From: a virus
DNA: 51,631 nt
Virus record (IMG/VR): IMGVR_UViG_3300032282_002376
Location: 1 to 51,631 of that record
Direction: 5' to 3' (one strand)
Shown: positions 15,839 through 22,412 of the stretch, in pieces
Layout of the letters: the number at the start of each line of letters is the position of its first letter
Position numbering within the stretch: the first letter of the stretch is position 1
The notes under the pieces: generated by a model
Database searches by the model: none
What the model was told of the DNA's origin: nothing
What the model saw: only the letters and a program-made list of their open reading frames with translations
Position numbers and translations under genes: made by a program

Positions 15839-17634
15839 TTAAGTTCTCCATATACTTTTCCAAATTTAACCTCTGCCTTAACTGGTAACTCACTCCACCA
15901 ATTAGGAGGGGTAGACATCACGTGCTCTACATAATCACGTGCTTTTTCAGCATCAGCTTCGTCCACTACAGCGACTAATTCATCATGAACTGTTAAAGCA
16001 ACTGGAAACTCTTGATGTACGATCAGTAGCTGCTCCATAACGATATGTCTAGCAGCTGATTGAACAATGTTCTCAGTGATAAGACCGCCATAGATACCTG
16101 AGCGCCCCTCGCCTCTGGCAGCGTAACTGTAGCGCCTCTCGCTTGAGTTGTAGCTTAAATCAGGATACAATAGGGGCAAACCAGTGGGTAAATCTATACG
16201 GTACTTACCCGTCTTAACAGGTATGTACTTACTAAGTAAGACCTCTGTACCCTCAGCCATAGCAGGTAGGGCTTTATCACAAGTATCCCAGAAGTCAACG
16301 ATTTTAGAATTTTTAAGTCTATATGCTTTGATAGCCTTCTCACACATCTCCATTGAAAGAGGTTTACCTTGCGTGCGTAAGAATTCAAAGAATGTTCTAG
16401 CCGACATACCGTAACCAGCGCCTAGCACCGTAACTTTTCCAAGCCAACGCTCATCCTCATCAGCTTTAGTGATATTCCTACCGTAGATGAAAGACGCCAT
16501 ATCGCAGTACGGGTCTAGCCCTTTGCGGAAAACTTCCATCAAATCTTGCTGACCAGCAACGCAAGCTAGAGCGCGAGCTTCAATCTGTGAGCTATCGCCG
16601 ACTACAAGCAACTTACCAGGAGGAGCTACAATACCTTTACGTAGCTTAGAACCTCGAGTCAAGTTCTGTAAGTTGATGCCCCCTCCACCGCTCATCCGTC
16701 CAGTGTGCGCTCCATAATAGACAAGAGGAACTGGAAGCAAGCCTGTCTTACCGATAGAGCTGAGCCTTGTAGCTCTAGTCTGTTCAATAGTAGATTTCAG
16801 CTTGAGTCTAGCACTGACTAGTTCTTGCACGCGAACGTCAGGATGGTCTAACAGGTCGGTTATACCCTTGTCCTGCTTAGAAAACGCGAATGTCGGCTTA
16901 CCAGTTCTAGGGCTGGTTTTCATAGGAGGGTTGACTCCCATTCTTTCCAGAGCTTCAGCAAACTTAGGATTTGACATGATAATATCAATCGTTATGCCGA
17001 CGTCCTTTAGCGTTTCTTCCCTACGCTTATCTAGCTCCTCTACATAGCGATCTAGCATCTTGTAATCTACAGCAAGCCTAGGAGTAGTGACCGCTTTTAT
17101 TGTCCATTGTAATAAAAGAAACTCAAACTTAGGAAATGTGTCTATCAGTTTTTTATAAACACTGTAGGTTAGATCGACGTCTCGAACGCAATACTCAGCT
17201 AAGATGTCACGCTCATAGTCTTGCAAATCCTCAAGTCTTTTACCCTTGGATACAGACAAGCCATCTAGCTTCTCACCAAATCCTAGACTTTTAGCGACTG
17301 AGTTTAGACTGTAAGAGTTCAATCTTAATTGAGAGCGAGCCAACCCCACTGTGTCAGTTATCTGTTCAGGAAACCAGTTGTAACGCCTAGCAGCGATAGC
17401 GCCGTCAAACTGAGCGTTATGACAGATAGCCCGAACCTGAGTACCGTAGTGCTTGAACGCTTTACCGATATCATCACCCCAAGCTAACGTAGTCGTTTCA
17501 TCATTTAGTTTGAACGCGCAACATATAGGCTGAAACCTAGAGTCTCGAATATACTCAGTTGAAGTCATCTTTGATAACGAGTACGTAGCAGGTTCGTAGT
17601 ACGTCTCGAAATCAATCGTTAAAGTGTCAATCAT
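15835..17634 (-). CDS. polA-like: Family A DNA polymerase with 3'-5' exonuclease
   Basis: A 599-residue replicative polymerase. The exonuclease motifs are D8/E10 in TIDFETYYE, HNAQFD (72-77) and YCVRD (148-152). Polymerase motifs are HTGRMSG (309-315), motif A D346 in VVGDSSQIEARAL, motif B RWLGKVTVLGAGYG (395-408) and motif C VHDELVAVV (548-556). There is no 5'-nuclease domain, which is usual for phage enzymes. Aligning K399 and Y407 with E. coli K758 and Y766 puts Leu403 at the Phe762 position. It is coupled to the thymidylate-synthase homologue upstream by a four-base overlap. Confidence 0.95.
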   Translation of the reverse strand: MIDTLTIDFETYYEPATYSLSKMTSTEYIRDSRFQPICCAFKLNDETTTLAWGDDIGKAFKHYGTQVRAICHNAQFDGAIAARRYNWFPEQITDTVGLARSQLRLNSYSLNSVAKSLGFGEKLDGLSVSKGKRLEDLQDYERDILAEYCVRDVDLTYSVYKKLIDTFPKFEFLLLQWTIKAVTTPRLAVDYKMLDRYVEELDKRREETLKDVGITIDIIMSNPKFAEALERMGVNPPMKTSPRTGKPTFAFSKQDKGITDLLDHPDVRVQELVSARLKLKSTIEQTRATRLSSIGKTGLLPVPLVYYGAHTGRMSGGGGINLQNLTRGSKLRKGIVAPPGKLLVVGDSSQIEARALACVAGQQDLMEVFRKGLDPYCDMASFIYGRNITKADEDERWLGKVTVLGAGYGMSARTFFEFLRTQGKPLSMEMCEKAIKAYRLKNSKIVDFWDTCDKALPAMAEGTEVLLSKYIPVKTGKYRIDLPTGLPLLYPDLSYNSSERRYSYAARGEGRSGIYGGLITENIVQSAARHIVMEQLLIVHQEFPVALTVHDELVAVVDEADAEKARDYVEHVMSTPPNWWSELPVKAEVKFGKVYGELK

Positions 17635-18617
17635 TTATCATTCTCTTTTGGGATGAGCCATGCCTTGCAAGCAGCACGCCAGTCTGTAGCGCGTATACTA
17701 TCAACATAGATCAACCCATTTCTAGCTCTTTTATGTTGCCACCAAACCATAGCCATCGGTTGAGCGACGTCTTGGAAGAACGCAGTCTTATAGATATGCT
17801 CATCTTGCGGGTCTAGCATGAAGCTTTCCAAATCTTTCTTCCAATCATTATGGTCGCAGTTTTCCATCAAAGGATATGGTGTAACTGCTAACTCAGCGTA
17901 GTCAGACTCATAGTAATCCAAAGGAACGTACGACGTGTCTTTCACTTTACCCCACACTTCTAAATTAGTATAGACATGCAAAGAGTCAGAAACTTGCGTG
18001 TAAGGACCGACTTTGTAACCGCATCTAGCAGCGACGTATTCTTGCAGCATACTGAAATGGACTACGTTGGCGCCCAGCTTTCCGTACAGCAAGTCATTAG
18101 AACGGCAGCATACTGTCATATAGAGCTCACCGTCACGAACCTTCCAATAGATATGAGTATTGCAGGGGTGATCAAGCATTGTTTTACCTAAGTCTAGGAC
18201 AGAGTCCCACATAGTGGTGACTACACGACGGTCGTCAGGATTTTTCTTTAGAAGTTCTATCGCTTTTTCTAGCTGATCGAAAGGTTGAGAATGCCTCAAC
18301 CGATGTCCGTACGCGCCGTAGAACGTATCGCCGTCATCGCTGTATTGCTTCATCTGTGAGTTAAAGTAGTCCAAGAACTCCACATCACGATAGCCTCCTA
18401 TGATCCAAAGACCCTCCATGCAATGGAAGAATGGATTACAGTTACGCTTCTCATTAAAGAGAACGCGCTCAGTTGGCTTCGCGTAGGTTGTAGCTACGGG
18501 TTCACAGAACTCTAGCACAGGACCGTTCCTGGAGCTACGCGGTTTACCTGAAGCTTTGATGCCGTTGATTTCAAGAGGGAAGGCGTGGTTAACATTTCTT
18601 ACGTTATAAGCTATCAC
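17631..18617 (-). CDS. Thymidylate-synthase homologue, possible dUMP hydroxymethylase
   Basis: The open frame extends to 18725, but that would overlap the upstream gene by 98 bases. A GTG at 18617 with an AAGGAT site seven bases away is preferred (328 residues). The nucleophile is Cys152 in LDHPCNTHIYW. RSNDLLYGKLGAN supplies the phosphate-binding Arg-Ser and an Asn at the position that favours dUMP over dCMP, and DSLHVY closes the site. It could make dTMP or, as in hmU phages, 5-hydroxymethyl-dUMP. The modification genes beside it favour the second, which sequence alone cannot prove. Confidence 0.85.
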   Translation of the reverse strand: MIAYNVRNVNHAFPLEINGIKASGKPRSSRNGPVLEFCEPVATTYAKPTERVLFNEKRNCNPFFHCMEGLWIIGGYRDVEFLDYFNSQMKQYSDDGDTFYGAYGHRLRHSQPFDQLEKAIELLKKNPDDRRVVTTMWDSVLDLGKTMLDHPCNTHIYWKVRDGELYMTVCCRSNDLLYGKLGANVVHFSMLQEYVAARCGYKVGPYTQVSDSLHVYTNLEVWGKVKDTSYVPLDYYESDYAELAVTPYPLMENCDHNDWKKDLESFMLDPQDEHIYKTAFFQDVAQPMAMVWWQHKRARNGLIYVDSIRATDWRAACKAWLIPKENDK

Positions 18618-18627
18618 TGTTATATCC

Positions 18628-19524
18628 TTAGAATAAAGTTTCGGGAGAATAATTCGCACGCGGACGACCGCCGTTTGATGCGCGCATGTATTTATCAAAC
18701 TCACACATACAGTTCTGCCAATCATGCAGAGTTAAAGTGCTTAGATCAATTGTCGCCCAACTCTTGGATATTTCAAGAGTTTCCATCAGCTCCTCATTGA
18801 AACTGTCTTGGTGAGCGACTTGTTCTAGTGAGCGCCCATAGATACGGTTCAAACCTCTTGTAGACCCAGGACCTATTGGAGCAAACGAATACAAGTCTTT
18901 TGCGTCCTTTAATAGGGGGCAATACGTCATATCAGCTACAGCTTGCCCTGCCATGAAGGTACCCCAACCATAAATACCCTTAAAAAGCGCCAAAAGTTCC
19001 TCTATGGAGCGATCCTCAGGCTTCGTGTGGGTTAGGTAATGAGGTATCTCTTTATTGGAAAATAGAGGTTCTAGCATGTTTTTAGCAATAAAATACCCTT
19101 TACTCATACCTTTTGGTATATTTCTGCCCGTGATAAGGTAAGCGCCAGTCCAAGTTTTCAATCCTCGCTTCATACGGGCATCTATAACACTGCTAAATGC
19201 TGTAGCACTGAAAGACTCAACTGGCCACTCACCCTTGTCCATCAAGGCTTGTATAGTTGGAGGCCAGTTGATGTATCTAGCAATGCAAAGCATAATCCAT
19301 AACCATTCGTGGTCAAGATACTGGTCGATAACATTATTAACAATCCAAGCGGATACACGATCATCTTTGCGATGGATATTACAGAAACGGTACTTCCTCA
19401 ATATCTCATCCTCAGTCCAAGGTCTTTTCTGCTCAGGGTCTATGATCTTATTGTAAAAGATATTCTCACGCTCACTGACAAAATAAGCAAGCTTCCTGAT
19501 CATTATGTCTTTAGTTTCAAACAT
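18628..19524 (-). CDS. Alpha-glutamyl/putrescinyl-thymine pyrophosphorylase-like protein
   Basis: A 298-residue helical, DNA-glycosylase-like protein. Visible family blocks are PWTEDEILRKYRFCNIHRKD (35-54) followed by DRVSAW, LCIARYINWP (79-88), TGAYLI (126-131), GWGTFMAGQ (186-194) and GPGSTRGLNRI (218-228). These match the aGPT-PPlase clade of phage DNA hypermodification, proposed to act on the activated 5-hydroxymethyl-uracil base in DNA and install an amino acid or amine. It overlaps the kinase gene upstream by eight bases and precedes the thymidylate-synthase homologue. The attached group cannot be predicted. Confidence 0.8.
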   Translation of the reverse strand: MFETKDIMIRKLAYFVSERENIFYNKIIDPEQKRPWTEDEILRKYRFCNIHRKDDRVSAWIVNNVIDQYLDHEWLWIMLCIARYINWPPTIQALMDKGEWPVESFSATAFSSVIDARMKRGLKTWTGAYLITGRNIPKGMSKGYFIAKNMLEPLFSNKEIPHYLTHTKPEDRSIEELLALFKGIYGWGTFMAGQAVADMTYCPLLKDAKDLYSFAPIGPGSTRGLNRIYGRSLEQVAHQDSFNEELMETLEISKSWATIDLSTLTLHDWQNCMCEFDKYMRASNGGRPRANYSPETLF

Positions 19525-20083
19525 CGTAGCCGAGCCCTCTTAAAGCAATAGGAACTGCCTCATTGGAACTAACCCAGTGAGGGTTAAGACCTGCAGCATG
19601 AAGTTTTCTAGCTGATGATATGTTCTTCTTATCATTCGTTAGAATGTTATCCGTCTTTTCTATTGGACCTTTACCTTCAACTGCTCGACGAGCGTTCACA
19701 TTAGCGACGCATTGTTCGAAAGGGGTACTGAGGCAGATAGGTATCAGTGTAGCCCCCATCGCTTTTAGACGCGCGTTCAAGATCATTGTAGGCTCAAAGA
19801 CGTTTCCAACAATAACCCCCTCGTACAATACGTTCGTATAGTTAGAGGCTTCCACCACGGCGTCCCAAACCATTTGGGGCGTCTTTATAGTGTCACATCC
19901 ACCAGTTGGACGATCGTACTTTCCTAGAGCGACAAATGTTTTAAAGATATTTAACAGCACGCCGTTACTAGCTTCGCCTATCTTTATGAAGTCCTGAGCA
20001 GCATGCTCCATTATTCTCTTAGCAACCCAAGTCTTACCCGCGCCGTTGCTACCACGTATCGAAATTACATTGTATGTATTCAT
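19517..20083 (-). CDS. P-loop kinase A, 5-hmdU DNA kinase-like
   Basis: A 188-residue P-loop protein. Walker A is RGSNGAGKT (10-18), and GKYDRPTGGCDTIKT (54-68) is a signature I associate with phage 5-hydroxymethyl-deoxyuridine DNA kinases. These phosphorylate hmU already in DNA, making the leaving group for hypermodification. LYEGVIVGNV and the Arg pair in VNARRAVEGKG would be the catalytic/lid part. It is paralogous to the adjacent kinase at 20102. A promoter-like element lies 23 bases upstream. Small-molecule nucleotide kinase activity is an alternative. Confidence 0.78.
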   Translation of the reverse strand: MNTYNVISIRGSNGAGKTWVAKRIMEHAAQDFIKIGEASNGVLLNIFKTFVALGKYDRPTGGCDTIKTPQMVWDAVVEASNYTNVLYEGVIVGNVFEPTMILNARLKAMGATLIPICLSTPFEQCVANVNARRAVEGKGPIEKTDNILTNDKKNISSARKLHAAGLNPHWVSSNEAVPIALRGLGYDV

Positions 20084-20101
20084 AGCTTCGTTATCTAAAA
20101 G

Positions 20102-20695
20102 TTAAATTATAACGTTCTCAGCAGCGGTTTTCATATTAAATAGCTCAAGAGCTATAACTACTGCCTCACGTTGGCTTACTACTTTGGCGTCTAGTCCGTA
20201 GCTCTTTAGCTTCGCGTGCGCTAGCTCAACTGCTCTGTATTTAGGGATCAAAGACTTCTTAGGATCGAAAGGTTTTTCATTACCAACAATCGCCCTACGC
20301 TTCATTGTCTGTTCAATACATTTTTCTTTTGGAGTATCTAAAGTAAGCGCATGAAAGATCGCATACTCGGAGCAACCAGCAGCGATATCTACCGTCAGCT
20401 GTTGAAGTCCAGAAAGAAGTAAGCCCTCCATGACCACGCTTCCATACATTGATACCTCAGCTACAGCCTCTACTAGATCACGTACATTCTTTACACGATC
20501 AACCCCACCCGAAGCAGCGGAGTCGTACTTACCTATAAAAATTACAGGAGAAGCGTCTGTAGTTTTGTAAACATGAGTGAAGACGCCGTTTTGAGTCGTA
20601 TAGTCACGAACATGAGCCAGTCTAGACATGATAGCGCGAGCTGCTGTAGTTTTACCGCTACCATTCGTACCTCTAATATTTATGATGTGATTCAT
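20102..20695 (-). CDS. P-loop kinase B, 5-hmdU DNA kinase-like
   Basis: A 197-residue paralogue of kinase A. Walker A is RGTNGSGKTT (8-17). GKYDSAASGGVD (55-66) repeats the GKYD...GG.D signature, VVMEGLLLSG matches the VLYEGVIVG strand of kinase A, and KRRAIVGNEKPF is the lid-like Arg segment. Two such kinases side by side could add phosphate stepwise, act on different bases, or work as a heterodimer. It overlaps the helical gene by four bases (ATGA). Confidence 0.78.
   Translation of the reverse strand: MNHIINIRGTNGSGKTTAARAIMSRLAHVRDYTTQNGVFTHVYKTTDASPVIFIGKYDSAASGGVDRVKNVRDLVEAVAEVSMYGSVVMEGLLLSGLQQLTVDIAAGCSEYAIFHALTLDTPKEKCIEQTMKRRAIVGNEKPFDPKKSLIPKYRAVELAHAKLKSYGLDAKVVSQREAVVIALELFNMKTAAENVII
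20106..20111 (-). promoter_or_regulatory. Promoter-like element, leftward
   Basis: Minus-strand AACGTTATAATTTAAC overlaps the end of the kinase B gene and lies 23 bases before kinase A. It could give the kinase A, pyrophosphorylase and synthase genes their own transcript. Confidence 0.45.
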
Positions 20696-21465
20696 GATAT
20701 GATTTCCGTATCAAAAGGTTCTTCGGGCATATGCTTCAGTATCTCATCAGCGACGAAACCGTATCCCGTCAAGGCAAGACGTTTATCAACGATGTCTGCA
20801 CCTATCGCTTTACCGTTCTTATAGTAGCCCTTGATCATACAAGCTATGGTTTCAGCTTCTGCAACACCGCAGTCGCGAGTATAACGAGGTGGGGCTTTCA
20901 TCCATTTGATCTCGTTGACGACTTGTAATAAAGCGATATCTGAAGGCACGCCAGGAAATATGATGTTGAGCCCCTGTTTAGGAAGCTCAACCATATGTTT
21001 TTCAGAGTTTTTCCAGTCTACCGCATAGCCAAACACCGCCTCACGCAAGTCCATACACTTCCAAGTAAAGTACGTACCGATTTGTGGTATGTTTTTCTTA
21101 AGAAGCCCCATGAAAGAAGGTTGCATGCAGGCAGTAAAAAACTTTTCAGGAGTTTTGTACTCATTTACCCAGCGTTTCATCGCTTTTAACCCTGCTTGCC
21201 CCCTGAAATGACGCCTTTCAGCTGCTCTAGGTGCGGTATCATAGCAGTTAAAGAGCCCCTCCCAGAACTTATCACCTGTTAGCTCACACAGCTGAGAAGC
21301 TATACCCATGTGATAGTACGTCACGAAAGCCGTACACCATCGCATAAGCATATCCTCAGGAATATCTGATTTAGATAACGCTACATAAACAGGGTCTAAG
21401 TCGTCTGTACGAACGGTCTGCTTAGCAAACTCAGCCCAAGGTAAGTCAGGGTCATAGGTAATCAT
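20692..21465 (-). CDS. Helical protein resembling the 5-hmdU kinase helical domain
   Basis: A 257-residue all-helical-looking protein. CTAFVTYYHMGIASQLCEL (44-62), PRAAERRHFRGQAGLKAM (79-96), IPQIGTYFTWKCMDLREAVF and YTRDCGVAEAETIACM are its characteristic blocks. I associate this pattern, especially ERRHFRG and the F(T/A)WK.D segment, with the HMUDK helical domain of phage thymidine hypermodification. Here it is a separate gene coupled by ATGA overlaps to kinase B downstream and the conserved gene upstream. It may present DNA to the kinases. The family call is from memory and is moderately firm. Confidence 0.65.
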   Translation of the reverse strand: MITYDPDLPWAEFAKQTVRTDDLDPVYVALSKSDIPEDMLMRWCTAFVTYYHMGIASQLCELTGDKFWEGLFNCYDTAPRAAERRHFRGQAGLKAMKRWVNEYKTPEKFFTACMQPSFMGLLKKNIPQIGTYFTWKCMDLREAVFGYAVDWKNSEKHMVELPKQGLNIIFPGVPSDIALLQVVNEIKWMKAPPRYTRDCGVAEAETIACMIKGYYKNGKAIGADIVDKRLALTGYGFVADEILKHMPEEPFDTEIIS

Positions 21466-21992
21466 GAGAATTGAACTGCCTTTAAGTAGTCAGAAGCGTG
21501 ATCATTGTAACCACCGAGCATGAACACGGGAACGCCACCATTACGCCATTTGGCAAAACTGGATTTATGCTTACGGTAATAGTTACGGTAAGCTGTAACT
21601 GCGTCACCCTCAACCTTGCAATCATCAGGCATAGCCTGAGGAGGCTCACGCCATAGATAGCCTTTAGCCATCAAAGCAGAAGGAGGTGAGCTTAACACGC
21701 CATTGATATATTTTTCGCAAGCGTGGCGTTTGTTGTAACGATTAGCATACTCACGGCAAAGGTAAGTACCTAAATCTTGAAGCCAGGAGTACTGAACTTT
21801 AGACTCAGCAGCCCATTTGACTGAAGGATGATTTTGATGAGTAGGTTTGTATGGAACGGCGTCGCCGTTACCATGAATATGATGCACAGTGCAAAGCATT
21901 TGAGCTGTTTCTAAAATCATTTTGACGACGTGGATATCACAATGCATAACAGCAGCGAGGGGGGCAGCGTGGTGTAGATAAAAGATATTCAT
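21462..21992 (-). CDS. Conserved phage protein of unknown function in the modification cluster
   Basis: The ATG at 21992 is preferred: it has a GTGAG ribosome site and lies seven bases after the previous stop, whereas the longer frame to 22151 would overlap that gene. The 176-residue protein has HVVKMILETAQMLCTVH (21-37), THQNHPSVKWAAES (51-64), YSWLQDLGTYLCREY (68-82) and QAMPDDCK. I have seen this His/Lys/Glu-rich pattern in many phages, but know of no established activity. Its location and overlaps suggest a step or partner in base modification. Confidence 0.75.
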   Translation of the reverse strand: MNIFYLHHAAPLAAVMHCDIHVVKMILETAQMLCTVHHIHGNGDAVPYKPTHQNHPSVKWAAESKVQYSWLQDLGTYLCREYANRYNKRHACEKYINGVLSSPPSALMAKGYLWREPPQAMPDDCKVEGDAVTAYRNYYRKHKSSFAKWRNGGVPVFMLGGYNDHASDYLKAVQFS

Positions 21993-21999
21993 TGTGATC

Positions 22000-22290
22000 T
22001 CACTTACGTGCAGTAATGCGTACAGTTGTAGACTCGCTGACTTTAGAGTTAGCACGAATGAACTGAGGTGATAGGTGAGCACGCACGGCATCCATATCAA
22101 GCGTTTCGCGTGTGCTGACACTAACCGAGCAGCGGAATGTTTTACCGTCATGAGCGCCGATGCCGATATCTGTGATCAGCGCATTTTTGAGGTCTTTTTC
22201 GTACAGCTCGAGATCAGCAATTTTAGCTTTGAGCTTACCAAGTGCATCAATCTTTTCTTCGATTGAAAGGGTAGAGATATCGTATGACAT
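22000..22290 (-). CDS. Small conserved phage protein, helical hairpin plus strand domain
   Basis: A 96-residue protein with an N-terminal helical hairpin (IEEKIDALGKLKAKIADLEL), then a beta part (GKTFRCSVSVSTRETLDMDA) and a C terminus SESTTVRITARK. The same architecture is common near phage replication genes; its role is unknown. An AAGGAT ribosome site precedes the ATG. It is the first gene after a 122-base gap that holds a promoter-like stretch. Confidence 0.7.
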   Translation of the reverse strand: MSYDISTLSIEEKIDALGKLKAKIADLELYEKDLKNALITDIGIGAHDGKTFRCSVSVSTRETLDMDAVRAHLSPQFIRANSKVSESTTVRITARK

Positions 22291-22322
22291 ATAAAATCCT
22301 TAGTTAAGAGTTAGAAGTTAAA

Positions 22323-22381
22323 CAGCGTTTTTTAAGCGCTGAGCTAATATTAAATCATTTTGCCGTCGCTGGCTAATTGTA
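22323..22381. promoter_or_regulatory. Regulatory gap with hairpin and shared 11-base box
   Basis: The gap 22291-22412 between two leftward genes holds CAGCG (22323-22327) and CGCTG (22337-22341), a five-base stem ahead of a T-rich stretch on the minus strand. It also holds GGCTAATTGTA (22371-22381), an exact match to 29160-29170. On the minus strand TACAATTAGCC is followed 18 bases later by TAATAT, resembling a weak promoter for the gene at 22290. Confidence 0.35.
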
Positions 22382-22412
22382 TTTTTATTATAGTTTTCTC
22401 CCGTTGATAGTT

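Noticed and set aside
11686-17634. 2-aminoadenine (Z) genome system (DatZ-like HD enzyme with a PolA)
   Set aside because: No PurZ or MazZ-like gene is recognised in the window; the thymidine-modification genes explain the context better. PurZ outside the window is not excluded.
17631-18725. Longer form of the thymidylate-synthase homologue starting at 18725
   Set aside because: Would overlap the upstream gene by 98 bases; the GTG at 18617 has a proper AAGGAT site, and the extra residues do not look like the family.
21993-22151. N-terminal extension of the conserved unknown gene at 21462
   Set aside because: The added 53 residues overlap the well-supported gene 22000-22290 and look like a shadow; the ATG at 21992 matches the family-like MNIFYL opening.
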